64,000 nt of DNA from Sclerotiophoma versabilis (GCA_012274445.1 JAAROD010000049.1:1116001-1180000); one strand, 5' to 3'; positions 10,975 to 22,814 are shown, counted from the first letter of the stretch. A program made the numbers and translations. The notes: generated by a model not told the origin, from the sequence alone.

Positions 10975-13281
10975 CCTCGGCTTTCTTTTATTTCGTATTC
11001 GTTTATACCCTTCCTTACAATCCATCGACGCGAAAGCTGGATGTCTGAGTATTATCATAGCGTTCATTGTTGGACGCATTAGCGCACGTCTGGCCGATGC
11101 GAGGAGAGCATACTGTGGGCTATCGCTGTGTATTATAGATCGAAGCATAGCATTGAACGCATCGATATTGCATTGCGCAATCTCTTATTTTGTTCTTTGT
11201 TGTGACGTTCTTACTACCCTGCAGAGCAAGTCATGTGTAAGTGACACCGCATGCGGATTTTAGTTGTAGACTACGCCTGATTTGTCCAGTGTAACTTTTA
11301 CCAAGGGGATTTCTAGTCGGTCCTGCTAATATCTGTCTTTCTCATTGGATAAGATCAAGGCTTTAGTGTTCTCGCTATTCTCTTATTCATCCCATTCAAC
11401 AGGTACCCTCTCACACGATGAGCGTTATCGCTACACAGAATCTCCTAGCCCCCCAATGTGGTTTCTTAGCTCTTTTACAGGTGCGTTTAAAAGGAGATCT
11501 TGCCTCTACCTTCTATTAGCTAATTGTTGTCTTCTAGTCTAGTACATACTCTTGCTCGCTAGTGTAATTTACACTATATGGAGTACTAGATATACCAGAG
11601 GGTGATTGAAAATATACAGTGCTCAATCCCCATGTCACTACGTTCAACGGAGTTTGTTCGAGTCTCTTCTTATTTTCCTGTCCAACAGAGGGAATAAGTG
11701 GTGCATGCCTAACTCTGGCGCTCTTGCCTTACTCGAGATCTTCGAAGTCATCATGATAGCTTCTATGCTCGAATACCGATACTTCGTGATTGCAAAGTAC
11801 AACCAGAACGCAGTGATGACCTTTTCATATGTTTGTAAACCGTCTCTAATAGATGGTATAACTCGCACACGGACTGCTTGCTCTCTTTGCTAATATTGAG
11901 ACTATTTGTAATCTCGTGATGGGAGTTTGATCTCATGCATTAGAACTAGTGTCTATTACCTTCCACTTCTCAATGAATCACTCAACACTGTCCTGAAGGT
12001 GTGTTTTTCTTTTTCCATGGTTGATATGTCTATGTTATAGGTGATGAGACTTGATCGTCTCATCATCTTGGTACTCGAACATTTGATGCAGGACTTCTGC
12101 GCACCACCGAATGTCGCTGGGGGAAGAGCTCCGACTATTCACATACGTATTCAATCCCATCGTGCACACAATAATGGATTTCTGGTACTATACCTCGTCT
12201 GACTTCGTCTAATGTATGTCGAATTTTCAGATCACGGGATTGAAGACATATGGCTTTGCGCTTGCTCCTTTACCGGTAGATAGGAATCGTATGGGTACAG
12301 GTGCGCTGTCACTTTTATCATATTCTCTCCTGGGAGATCACGTTTGATTCTCAAACGTCGAAAGGAAGTAACGGAGGTTGGCATTACGAAGCGTGGTCTG
12401 GTCTCGAGGTTTCTTGGCATGACCTGCGTGTTGCAGAGAAAACAGGCTGTTAAAACACCCAATTTCAGCCAATTAGGAGGCACTCAAGATTGATCAGCAG
12501 CGTTGCTGTTGGCCTAAGAGTAGACTGAAGGTTAAAACACATTCTGTCTCTCTTGGCTAACTGCATGATGTTTGCTGAAGCCCCCTGTGCTTTTCAGTGG
12601 GTCTGAGTAATGTGTTCTTTTAGCTTCTCTTCCCTGCAAGAAGAGAGCGCGACACTCCCTTCGTATTGTTGTATGTCTGGTTTTCTAAAGGTTTAGTCCA
12701 AGTCCGTATTGGTAGGGTTTCGTGCAAATTTGGGTAGCCGCAAAATTATGCTCCTCGAAATGTTGCTGACATTTTATCCACTTCTCGAACGCCTTACCTT
12801 TCTAGAACCGAGACGTTGAGCTCAGGGATCACAAGTTTAGACATGAAATTGCGATACATCTGGTGATTGGCCTGATGTTCCATGAGATGCCCAATTGCGG
12901 CAGTACCAGTCGACTGACACGTGTGGAAGCTTCGCTGACTCATTGAGACAGGGGATTAAGGAGGAGGGAGACAATGAATGACTCGGAGGATGGTTGTTCA
13001 GCAAATCAAAAAATGGGCATACCGCTGTCACCTTCACGGCCCGTTTCGATGCATCTTACTTGTTTCAGTCTAGCCAGGACATAATCGGTGAGTGGGCCAC
13101 CTTGGCTCCAGGGTCTTGGGCAGGACCCTTCGACACTTCCGTAACCATTCCCGACAGTGCAGGTATCGCACTCCACAGCAAAGCACGCCAAAATGATGAC
13201 TTTGGCCGTCTCGCACGAGGCTCGTAAGAGGGAAATCGTTTGCCTCGTTGCATGCAATCTTCTTGCACCACCTGCGCCAAC
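10975..13281. other. Long AT-richer gene-free stretch
   Basis: About 2.3 kb without a supported gene. From roughly 11.3 to 12.8 kb the sequence is visibly richer in A and T and in TpA than the flanking genes, with no frame that reads as protein and no clear terminal or target-site repeats. Near its right end a frame at 12994-13227 reads somewhat protein-like but has no recognised family. A degraded repeat is possible but not demonstrated. Confidence 0.35.
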
Positions 13282-15023
13282 ATGACGACTGTTCAGGCAG
13301 TATTACCTCCACTGGAGACATCTATTATCTCAATTCGTAATATACTGACCTTTGTTGGTCTCTGGTTGGCCTATCATATACTCAAGGCCCTCTACAATGT
13401 GTCTCCTCTGCATCCACTCAGCAAAATCCCAGGGCCCAAACTCGCTGCAGCAACATACTGGCCAGAGTTCTACTACGATGTCGTCAAATTCGGGTGCTAC
13501 ACCAAAGCAATCGCGAAGATGCATGAGACATATGGTAAGCTCGAGAACAGCCAGCATTCAAGAGGTGCAAATCTGACAGTCAATACCGTTGAACAGGCCC
13601 GATTGTGCGCATAAATCCTCACGAAGTGCATTGCAACGACATCTCGTTTGCGGACGAGATCTATGCTGTCGGTGGGCGGAAGCGCGACAAGCCAGTGCAC
13701 CAGATCAACGGTTCAGCGTAAGCCTCCCTCACCAAGTCGCAAGTGTATATACTAATCATACACGGTTTGCTGTAGACTAGGACAAGCTGGTTTTGGTACA
13801 GCAGATCACGATCTGCATCGAGTGCGTCGAATCCCTGTGGCGAAATTCTTCTCGCGAGGAATGATTGCAAGATTGGAACCTGAGATCCAAAACCTGGCGC
13901 AAAAGCTTTGCGATAAGCTACTCAGAGAGTCAGGCCGGAAAGCATTCGATGTCACCATGGCATACAGCTGTTTCACGTCTGATGCGATTTCTGGCTACAG
14001 CTTTGGCGAGAGCTTCGGGTTTCTTGATCAGGAAGGCTGGTACCCCAACTTTCGCGAACCATTAGCTTCGATCTTAAGACCTGTCTTCATTTTCCGTTTC
14101 TTCCCATGGACCAAAGCGAGCGCTGGACTCGGCAAGTACTTGGTTGATTACATGCCACCAAGTTCCGCTCTTATGGTACGCACGCTTCAGATTGATCTCC
14201 CTGAAAAGATGAGAAAAGCCAAGGCAGATATCGACGCGGGTATCAAGTACGACCGTCCGACTGTGTTTGGTACCATTCTAGAGTCCGATCTGGTCTCCTT
14301 GGAGAAAGAACCACAGAGGCTGGCCGATGAAGCTGCCGGAGTCATCGGTGCTGGCACAGAAACCACGAGTTGGGCGATGTCTGTGATTACATACCACCTC
14401 CTGACCAAGCCAGAACTTCTTACGAAGCTCAGACACGAACTCCAGTCAGTTGTGAAGGACCCTAAAAAGCTACCCGCATGGACTGAACTCGAGAACCTGC
14501 CATACTTGGGAGCAGTCATCCAGGAGGGCCTGAGGTTGTCCTATGGTGTCTCGGCTCGAACAGCTCGTGTGCCGACTGAGGAGAACCTAGTCTTCCGTGG
14601 AGAGTGGAACAAGCGATCGATCGAGTACATCATTCCGCAAGGCTACGCAGTAGGCATGTCTGCTGCCATTACCCACCACGACGAGAAAGCTTTCCCCGAT
14701 TCATATGCCTTCATTCCTGAGCGCTGGTTGGACGAGAACAATCAAAGACGGAAAAATGTGGAGCGTAGTATGCTCGCCTTCTCCAAGGGCAGTCGCTCCT
14801 GTCTGGGCATGAAGTGAGTTCTCTATTTCAATGCTGCATTTTAGTACTGACACTAGATAGTCTCGCGTTGTGTGAACTTAACTTGAGTCTTGCGGCACTA
14901 GCACTACGTGTCCTACCTCACATGCACTTGTTCGATACGACGGCGGAAGACCTTGCGTATGATCACGATATGTTCATCCCTATGACCAAAGATAATAGAG
15001 GCGTGCGAGTCACGATAAACTAA
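13282..15023 (+). CDS. Cytochrome P450 monooxygenase (trichodiene-oxygenase-like)
   Basis: Four exons, 13282-13534, 13597-13717, 13776-14813 and 14861-15023, give 524 residues, normal for a fungal microsomal P450. Order of elements: an N-terminal membrane anchor (NILTFVGLWLAYHILKAL), the Pro-rich hinge HPLSKIPGPKLAAAT, YGPIVRINPHEVHCND, the I-helix AGVIGAGTETTSW (AGTET near 317-321), the ExxR motif EGLR near 375-378, PERW near 439-442, and the heme loop FSKGSRSCLG with its ligand Cys near 467. The HPLSKIPGPKLAAATYWPEF and YYDVVKFG patterns are of the kind annotated as trichodiene oxygenase (CYP58/Tri4)-like, but the substrate cannot be read from sequence. It stands near a Rhodopsin-domain gene, an EthD gene and an acyl-CoA ligase gene. 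Confidence 0.95.
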
Positions 15024-16038
15024 ACCCAGACACTACTATATTTTACTCAAATCTTCAATCTCGGGCAAACTTTGTGAGGACAATTTAAGAGACCTCGAGA
15101 CTAAGAACTTGATCCAAGTTGCCGTTCACTCATGACTTCGCCGGCCCAGAACACATCAACACTTAGTGCGCGAAAGTTGTCGGTCCGATTGAACTGTGCA
15201 ATTCTGACTCGGCGCTGCCAGTTACTAAGCCAGTCGTGCTACCAACATGTGAAAGTCGCAGCATCCCTCCGCACAAGACTTTTGTGCTGGGGACGTATCC
15301 ACGATCTCGGCTCACGGGCGAAGGCCTTGGAGTAGCGAAGCGCCGGTAACCAGCATCCGAAATTTGCCCATTCCGCCCGAGGTCCACATGGCTCCGATGG
15401 CGAACGTCATCGCAACGTTCTTAATATGCGTTTTTGTGTACACTGATGTGGGACTTGTGAGGCTTCCAAGGCGTCAAATTTTGTTGCTCTGGTCCTGCTA
15501 TGATCAGACTTCTAGCGCGAATCACCGCCATGTGCAAGACCTTCACTCGGAACGTGCAAGGCGGACGCTAACGACTGTCTAGGCTTAAAATTGACACTGT
15601 CAGAATGGCTGGTCTAAACGCGGAACGCTGTTCCAGCACCTGACTCCACACCAAGCCAATCGAAATCCTACTATGTAAACGGGGACTGGGCTCAGGGGAA
15701 AATCGGCCCGGATATGGTCCTTTTCGAGGCCTGTAAGTTCCCCATAGCCGGCGAAGACGGGATTCTCTTGAAACTGTTGAGCCGCGCAACGTTCCCTTTT
15801 ATGCCATACTGAGGTGTACTTTTCATCAACAGCCCCGGCGTACTGCCTTAAGCGATTCAAGAATACCAGTTGTATTACTAGAAGTGCAACTACTGAGCCT
15901 ATATCATCAATGCTTGCCAAAGTCGTTTCCGAATCTACCCCAGTATAAAGTGAACCGCCGCGCTGCGGCATCGCAACTTTCGAGTTTTCGGGGGGTGTTG
16001 CGGACTCGCCCATCGATTTGCTCCCCAGATCAACACCT
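15024..16038. other. Intergenic region
   Basis: About 1.0 kb with the P450 3' end and the upstream region of the next plus-strand gene. No supported gene; a minus-strand open frame that overlaps the next gene was considered and rejected. Confidence 0.4.
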
Positions 16039-17351
16039 ATGGAGAATCCGAACGTCGATCCTAATGCGAGGATCATCGTACCGGCTGGGTTGCCATTGAC
16101 CATTATCGTCATATCATGCATCTTCCTTGGTCTTTCCATCGTTGCGGTGTCTCTGAGGACATATGTTCGCCTCGCGAAAGGCACATTTGGCCTAGATGAT
16201 ACCTTCATGGCAGGTGGAACCGTAAGACCAGTCTATCATGCTACCAGCAGCGTGCGCTGAAACTCTCTATAGGTTGTTTATACTGCAGTCATCGGACTGG
16301 CAATATACGGTTGTCTCGTTGGGCTTGGAAGATTGGAGAAAGACCTCAATGCCTGGCAGTACTCCGAGGCCATGAAATACTACATTATCTGGATTCTGCT
16401 CTATGTTGTTGGCCTAGCGATGGTTAAGTCGTCCATTTGCATCACGATTCAACGCATTGCCTCCACAAGGAAGACGCTTGTCTACACTGTTTGGATCCTG
16501 CTCGCCGTAACATGGGCATCTTTCCTCATCACCTTCCTCGGAACCCTGCTCTATTGTCGACCAGTCCGCGCAATCTGGACACCTACGTTGATTCTTAGTG
16601 GTGAGGGCACATGCGCGCCTGTGGACACCTTCGTTATCATTGGCCATGTTGCTACGGTATCAACAATAGTAACGGATCTGGCACTGGTCGTAGTGCCAGC
16701 AGTTATGCTATGGAATACGCAAATGAAGAGGCAGGCAAAGATCCAGGCCTTCGGTCTACTATCTTTCGCTTCGATGTACGTTTTCGTGTCTCCTTCAAAA
16801 GCCATATACTTATATGTTACAGTGCATCAGTCATTACCATGGTCAGAATACCCTACGTCAACAAATTTGAGGCAAGGACAAACCTACAATGTAAGCATAT
16901 TGTCGAGCCTGACAACCTCCAAGCTAACCATCACGAAGTTTGGGTCGCACACACCATGCTCTGCTCCAATATCGAAACTGGCATTGGCTGCATAGCTTCC
17001 TCAGTTCCCTCGTTACGACATTTCTTTCGACGCAACGGCGATGGAAGCTCTGGTCCTAGCAACAAAAGGAGTGGCAATGGAACTCGATTAGTCACAGTGG
17101 GTGGCTCACGCCAACAAAGAAGGATTCGCGACAGTTTCCGCAACCCTACGGATATTGGATTTAGCCTGTCTGCTGTGCATCATGGAAGAGCTGATGATCA
17201 GTGGGAGCGCCTGGATGGCGACTCGGATAAGAGCGAGGCACCTATTGATCCGAAGAGGATATATTCTGAGCGAACCTATGCGGTCGACATCGAATCCGAT
17301 TCAGAAGGAAGGAAGGAAGGGTTTGGAAGCTCCCGAGGGCAGGCTTTATAG
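16039..17351 (+). CDS. Rhodopsin-domain integral membrane protein
   Basis: Four exons, 16039-16221, 16273-16775, 16823-16890 and 16939-17351, give 388 residues. It has the architecture of the large fungal Rhodopsin-domain family (often labelled PTH11-like or satratoxin SC1 cluster protein 4-like): a first membrane helix (LTIIVISCIFLGLSIVAVSL), the conserved loop RTYVRLAKGTFGLDDTFM, further helices, KSSICITIQRIAS, LLYCRPVRAIW, CAPVDTFVIIGHVATVSTIV, TDLALVVVPAVMLWNTQM, a short VITMVRIPYVNKF segment and FWVAHTMLCSNIETGIGCIA. About seven membrane helices are expected. The C-terminal 120 residues are hydrophilic and Ser/Arg-rich, presumably a cytoplasmic tail. Members are found near many metabolite clusters, but ligand or transport function is unknown. 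Confidence 0.92.
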
Positions 17352-17477
17352 CAAGGCTCTGTCTTACGTACAATGAACAGTGACTACACTGATACTTCTA
17401 ATTCAAGCTCTAGCTCTCATTGAAAACGGTTTTAGCGTCTGTCGCAACTCTTCTGTGCTATCCAGCCTAGATATGCT

Positions 17478-17845
17478 TCAGCAATAGGTCTCTTTCGGTC
17501 TAGGATCAATACCCTCATCAAGTTCCGAAAAGTCAGACCTAGTCTCTTTGTGGAGCAGTGTCGCCCTGCGGGCTGTGCGCTCTTCGATAAGACATCTGTC
17601 TTTCACAAACTTGTCCAGTCGCTGGTCTTCGAAAACAAACCCCATCTGCTCTTCTCGAGACAACACTTCTACACCCCAAGTATCAAATAGTGCTTTAAAC
17701 CCTTATCGAAATCGTGATGTTTATCGTGCGGAACGAATGCACGGCGCAATGTATGGCAGTGCGCGCGCAACAGTACTGGAGATATGATATCGAAGCTTTC
17801 AGGCTCGCCGTTCTCCACGTCAAGACTAAGAGAAATCTGCATCAT
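17478..17845 (-). pseudogene. Small frame-broken ORF, family unknown
   Basis: From ATG 17845 the minus strand reads MMQISLSLDVENGEPESFD, LLRAHCHTLRRAFVPHDKHH up to DFDKG near 17700, then hits a stop in that frame. The frame one base over continues directly with a protein-like reading (FKALFDTWGVEVLSREEQMG, KDRCLIEERTARRATLLHKE) to TGA at 17478. One missing base in the GGGTTTAAA run near 17695-17703 explains the break; a 32-base intron from that GT to GTAG would also restore frame but would be unusually short. About 120 residues in all, hydrophilic and charged. No family was recognised. It may be a decaying gene, a sequencing slip or an unusual splice. Confidence 0.4.
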
Positions 17846-18458
17846 TCAAGGCGCATACTGGAGGTACTCCTTATAACTTGTGGTTAGAAACATCGATAGT
17901 GTATAAGTCCTGGTGCACAGGAAGGGAGGCAACCCGTACGACAACATGTTAACAGAGCAGATGTTAGTAGGATAGGGGACATATGGGTCAGAGCTGTAGA
18001 AGCGCACGTGCCGTGGAAGGCGGTCGCAGTGAAAGAGAAACCCAGAAACTAAACCCCCATCACTTTCCAGATAACCACGGCACGAGAGGTCACACAAGAC
18101 ACGATGAAGCTAAATGTTACCTATTTGGAGTTCCATGTCGAAGTATTCCAGGCTAGCACACGCCTCTCTTATTGATCTATATTGCAAAGCTAGGATCGTG
18201 ATGGAGAAATGAAAGAGACGTAAATAGGAGGGAGGAGCGCAGGACTGACGTAATTAGGAAGACTGCACGGAAGCAAAGAGGAAGGAACGGACATACACCT
18301 GGCTGCGAACAGGCGCATGTAAGTGAATGGTCATAGCGAAGGCAGCTGCCTTGCAAGTGAATAAAGACGTATCCTGCACCGCGTACCAGCCAGCTATGAA
18401 GATGGTGCTCATATATGAATCCGTGAACTCTTACTTCACATAAAGCTGCCAATTACGC
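17846..18458. other. Intergenic region
   Basis: About 0.6 kb upstream of the SAP-like gene. No coding stretch or repeat was supported. Confidence 0.4.
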
Positions 18459-19455
18459 ATGCACTCTATCTCACCTATGTCTGCAACCTCAACGCGACCT
18501 TCTCAAGCCAACAAGACCCGCAAACGAGTTTCCAGCGCAGATTTGGCTAGGCATTGCATGGACTATTACCAATGCCCAATTGAAGCGTTGCGTCGAGAAC
18601 TGCAGCGTCGAGCTTGCGCATCATACGGTAGCCGCGACCAGCTCAGCGAACGTCTTCAAGTAGACGACGACATACGAGGGTCTGAGGCGACGACGGTGGC
18701 GACAGAGCATACTACGGCATTTGTGCCGCGTGAAGTCAACCTGAAATGGACAGTCGAATTTGGCCAGACAGCTCCAGCGATCCCGATAGTCAACCAGAGT
18801 GCGTGCAGTTGCGACAGACTATCATGGCACAGCCACTAACTACAGACCAGAGATTGTGTACTGGAATTTGAATACCTTCTTCCCAACTCTCCAACTCTTT
18901 TTCGAATCCGGTCTCTCATGCACGATCGATGGTAGCCAGCTATCAAATGCCATCCTTGGCCTTGACCCACGACTTCGGTCTCGCCTGACAGACTGTACAC
19001 ATGAAGAGCAAGGTCGGGTCACCAAAGGCATAGTACCGGAAAAGTTTGCACGCTCTGGCTCTAGCATGAGGATACTGGAAGCCACGGTTGCGCAGCGGAC
19101 AAGCGTCGCACTGAAGCCTACAGTCTCTACGGGCCAATCACTTATGTCGAAGGCTCAGTGTCTAGATATCATACACGAGGTGCATACGGTGGTCGGGCTG
19201 CGACTGAATGGGATGAGCGAGACAGGGTACATCTGGGCGAAGGCTGAGATGCCGTCGAGAGTGATCGAAGAGCGCGTATGGGGCGACGTAAGACTTGCTG
19301 GCTTGAGAAACGATATTCCAGCGCACTTCTTGGGGCTCTCAGCTGACTTTACGAAATCTGGAGGCGAGCTGAAGGTGGTGGAGAAAGGTAGCATGATCAA
19401 GCAGCCAGCAGCTACTGCTGGAAGTCTCAACAAATTGGCACGGCCGTGGATATAA
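18459..19455 (+). CDS. Unrecognised protein with a SAP-like N-terminal helix pair
   Basis: Two exons fit best, 18459-18798 and 18851-19455 (acceptor GACCAG|AGATTG), giving 314 residues. The join reads VNQKIVYWNLNTFFPTLQLF. After a Ser/Lys-rich start, residues about 30-65 (MDYYQCPIEALRRELQRRAC then YGSRDQLSERLQVDD) resemble a SAP or LEM-like two-helix DNA-binding motif in pattern: hydrophobic helix, YGSRDQL turn, Leu helix. The rest is a globular-looking domain that I do not recognise, with GYIWAKAEMPSRVIEERVWG and LRNDIPAHFLGLSADF. The nearer acceptor TACAG at 18845 would break the frame. ATG 18477 is an alternative start. Function unknown. Confidence 0.65.
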
Positions 19456-19977
19456 GTAATTAGCTGGCATGGCTTTTGGGATAGTTCAAGGATGTGCCTT
19501 TTGCACTATGTGCAGCCTGCTAACGTCAGCAAGTACCCACAAAAGGTGCACGCAAGCCAGCGCTCTGCAAGCAGACAAACATTTCTCTACCAAGGATGCC
19601 ATGATGCACCCGGTTCTGAAGATGCCAAACGGTCCCTGTGTGCTAAATTGCAAGCACAAGCCATGATTTCAAGTTTTAGATGTACAGCCATGATATAACT
19701 GTTGGTCAGCCACTAGATGGGGCGACACCTGGCGGAAGTTTGTTCTGCAGAAGATCGTCAGTCGGAGACTGCGGATGTAAGGACGTACGAAGTGGGGTAT
19801 TTCTCCGATACTGACATAAAGGTACACCCTCCCCGCCTCCAGGACGACAGCTTCAATTCTCCAATCCAGTTCAGCTTCCTCACATACTACACTTCGCATG
19901 TCAGTATCTTGGCATGTACTCCTTGACCTTCGCTCACAGCTCGTAGATACCCGGAAATCTAAACTCGAAACGTCACA
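19456..19977. other. Intergenic region
   Basis: About 0.5 kb with the 3' end of the SAP-like gene and the upstream region of the EthD gene. Nothing else seen. Confidence 0.4.
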
Positions 19978-20295
19978 ATGTCCAGCAACGGTGCCCAAGT
20001 AATTGTCTTATACCCTCGCAAGGATGGCGCGAAGTTCGACCTCGACTACTACCACTCAACACACATGCCGCTCGTCAAGGACAGCTGGACGTCGCAAGGG
20101 CTGAAAGGGTTCAGCATCGTCCAGCTTAGCCCAGACAACCAGTACAGCATGGCCGCGATCTTGGACTTCGAGAGTCAGGAGTCCCTTGGCAAGGCGATGG
20201 AGAGCCCCAACACAAAGAAGGTTATGGATGATATACCCAACTTCAGCAGCGAGCAACCCGTCATTGTTGCAGGCAATGTCACTCTTCGGGGCTAA
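19978..20295 (+). CDS. EthD-domain protein
   Basis: Intronless ORF of 105 residues, the usual length for a single EthD (dimeric alpha-beta barrel) unit. It reads VIVLYPRKDGAKFDLDYYHS then THMPLV near residues 8-35, the family hallmark, followed by GFSIVQLSPDNQYSMAAILDFE and FSSEQPVIVAGNVTL. EthD was first found beside a P450 of ether degradation in Rhodococcus; fungal members sit in catabolic and polyketide clusters, where related folds act as cyclases or decarboxylases. The substrate here is unknown. No signal peptide, so probably cytosolic. It lies 281 bases upstream of an acyl-CoA ligase gene on the same strand, which may indicate a shared pathway. Start context is CACAATG. Confidence 0.92.
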   Translation: MSSNGAQVIVLYPRKDGAKFDLDYYHSTHMPLVKDSWTSQGLKGFSIVQLSPDNQYSMAAILDFESQESLGKAMESPNTKKVMDDIPNFSSEQPVIVAGNVTLRG

Positions 20296-20576
20296 ACGGG
20301 GGAAATGAACAGTTTGGATGTAGTCTGTACGGAGCTCCGGTAGAAGGGAGGGGTAGCTGTTGCTTCGATGCAGGTAGCCCCGCACTAGATGATCAACCAC
20401 CGAGGTACCTCCTAATTCTTCACACCTCAATGCATGACAATTTATCCTCGACTCGGTGATTTAACTAACGCGCACTTCAAAGCATGACACAATGCTGTCT
20501 TCTCCTCACACTCCCAGATACCTTTGCGTTCTAGATCGGCTGCACTTGGTCCTTTCCTACACAGCCAACATACGTC

Positions 20577-22485
20577 ATGCCGCCGTTCTTGGCTGAAGAG
20601 CACATTGATATACCAACTACTGATTTGTTATCATGGATATTTGATAAACAGGAATATGATGCAGAAAAACCTGTAACCATAACGATAGAAGCACAAGACA
20701 TGTCACAAACTGACTGTTTCAGATCTACATTGATACAGTAGAAACCACACGGTCAATCTCATCAAACCAGGCGAGACAAATAGCAAGGAAACTATGTGCC
20801 GGTTTCAATTCGATTGGTCTGAAAGAGGGCGATTGTGTTTGCATGCTCTCCTTTAACGACGTAAGTTAGTAGTTCTGATCTTCTCATCGACTATGTACTT
20901 GGACGGCTCCAGAGCGACGTCATTTATTCTTACTGACAAGATGAGATTTACTACTCTATGGCCTTCCTCGGCATACTGTCCTTTGGAGGAATATTTGCCG
21001 GCGTCAACCCATCCCATACGCCCTACGAGCTCTCGCATGCCTTCCGTACTGCCGACATCAAAGCGCTCATCGTCGAACCCGAACTCCTTCCAAATGCCCT
21101 GAAAGCAGCTGCGCAAGCTGGCATCCCAAAAACGAAAATTTTTGTCTTCGACCACCATACATCAATCGCTCAGCCCTGGAGTGAACGTGAAGCGTGGGGT
21201 GAAGGACTTGGGGCCGAAGAGCGATGGGGCGGAATCAAAAGCTGGAGGTATCTAATGAGCCACGGGGAAAGCGACTGGATAAAATGGGACAACGAAGCAC
21301 GAAGCAAGACAACAACAGCAGCACGACTCTTCAGCAGCGGCACAACCGGCCTCCCAAAAGCCGTCGAGATGACGCACCACAATTTCATCGCCCAACACAC
21401 CATGGTCCTTGAGTACAAACCCCGCGATTACGAAGTAATCCGCCTTCTCTCCACCCCAATGTTCCACGTCTCCAACGTCCCACGTGCACACACATCACCC
21501 CTCCGTAGCGGCCTTCGCACTTATATAATGCGGCGCTTTGAGCTACAACCATGGCTGCAAAACATCGAGCGTTTTGGCATCACAGAAGCAAACATGGTCC
21601 CGCCGATGGTAATCCAAATCATAAACTCACCACTGACGCAGAAGTATTCTCTGAAGTCGATCCGCAACTCCTGGGTTGGCGCCGCGCCTCTCGCCGCAGA
21701 GCCACAAGCGCGCTACAAAGCGCTACTACGCGAAGACACGCCGTTCAACCAGGTCTGGGGCATGAGCGAAACGAGTTGCATAGCGACCATGACGCACTAC
21801 CCCGACCATGACGCCACGGGGTCCGTTGGCCGGTTTCTGCCTAACATGGACGCGAAACTTGTCGACGAGGAAGGAAACGACATAACGGACTACGATGTGC
21901 GTGGGGAGCTCTGCGCAAGAGGCCCTCTGATAGTGAAGGGCTACTATAACAATCCGCGTGCGAATGCAGAAAGCTGGGACGAGGATGGCTATTTCCATAC
22001 TGGTGATATCGCTGTGCGGCGTCGCGATAATGGACTTTGGTATATTGTAGACAGGAAAAAGGTGTGTAGGCGCCGAGATGGTTCTGGAGATGGGCTTGAG
22101 GTGCTGATGTGCAATGCAGGAACTCATCAAAGTCCGAGGCTTCCAGGTCGCTCCGGCAGAACTCGAAGGCGTTCTGCTTTCGCACCCGGAGATCAGCGAT
22201 GCAGCTGTAATCGGCGTATCGGCAGGCGGTACGAGCGGAGCCAATGTGATTGCAAAAGCCGGGGAAGAAGGCAGTGAAATGCCACGGGCCTACATCGTGC
22301 TCAAGCAAGGCAGTCTGCTGGACGAGAAGGAGGTGCACAGCTACATGAAGGAGCGGTTGGCAGGATACAAGCAACTAGTTGGTGGAGTGCGGTTCGTTGA
22401 CTCGATACTGAAGAACGCCTCGGGCAAGATATTGAAAAAGGACTTGAAGGAGATTGCTAGGAGAGAAATGAGTGCCCGACTATAG
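20577..22485 (+). CDS. AMP-dependent acyl-CoA / 4-coumarate-CoA ligase-like enzyme
   Basis: Four exons, 20577-20672, 20723-20860, 20946-22061 and 22120-22485, give 571 residues. It is an ANL-superfamily adenylating enzyme that would activate a carboxylic acid with ATP and join it to CoA. Motifs in order: FGGIFAGVNPSHTPYELSHA, the A3 loop LFSSGTTGLPKAVEM near 198-212, VWGMSET, GELCARGPLIVKGYYNNP, YFHTGDIA, ELIKVRGFQVAPAELE with the hinge region after intron 3, and the C-terminal NASGKILKKDLK with the catalytic Lys. The protein ends in ARL, which fits the PTS1 pattern [SAC]-[KRH]-[LM], so peroxisomal location is likely. The substrate (aryl or fatty acid) cannot be told. It converges on CAF120. 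Confidence 0.93.
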
Positions 22486-22814
22486 ACTATGATATAGACT
22501 GCGAAGACGATAGATTTGCGAGGGATGAGGTTAGGTGGCATGCAATAAATATTACTATTGTTCCCGATCCACATCGTGCAATATGCTAATGAGTAGGTAG
22601 ATACAGGCATATTCGCCCTATGCAAAGTGCAATCCAAAGTAATGCTCCAATCCAATGCACATGTAGCTTTCCGTTCCATGACATACAAACAAAGATGCAG
22701 GTCGGGCCCATTATATACTAGAATGTTGTAAGATGCTCGCGTACCCAAATATTATATAGCTGTTCGACTTATGCTTGCCCTTGTGCTTTTGAATGTCATA
22801 TCTACGCGGTCGTA

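Noticed and set aside
15600..16208. Minus-strand open frame of about 200 codons
   Set aside because: It overlaps the first exon of the Rhodopsin-domain gene, has no known motif and no splice structure; considered chance.
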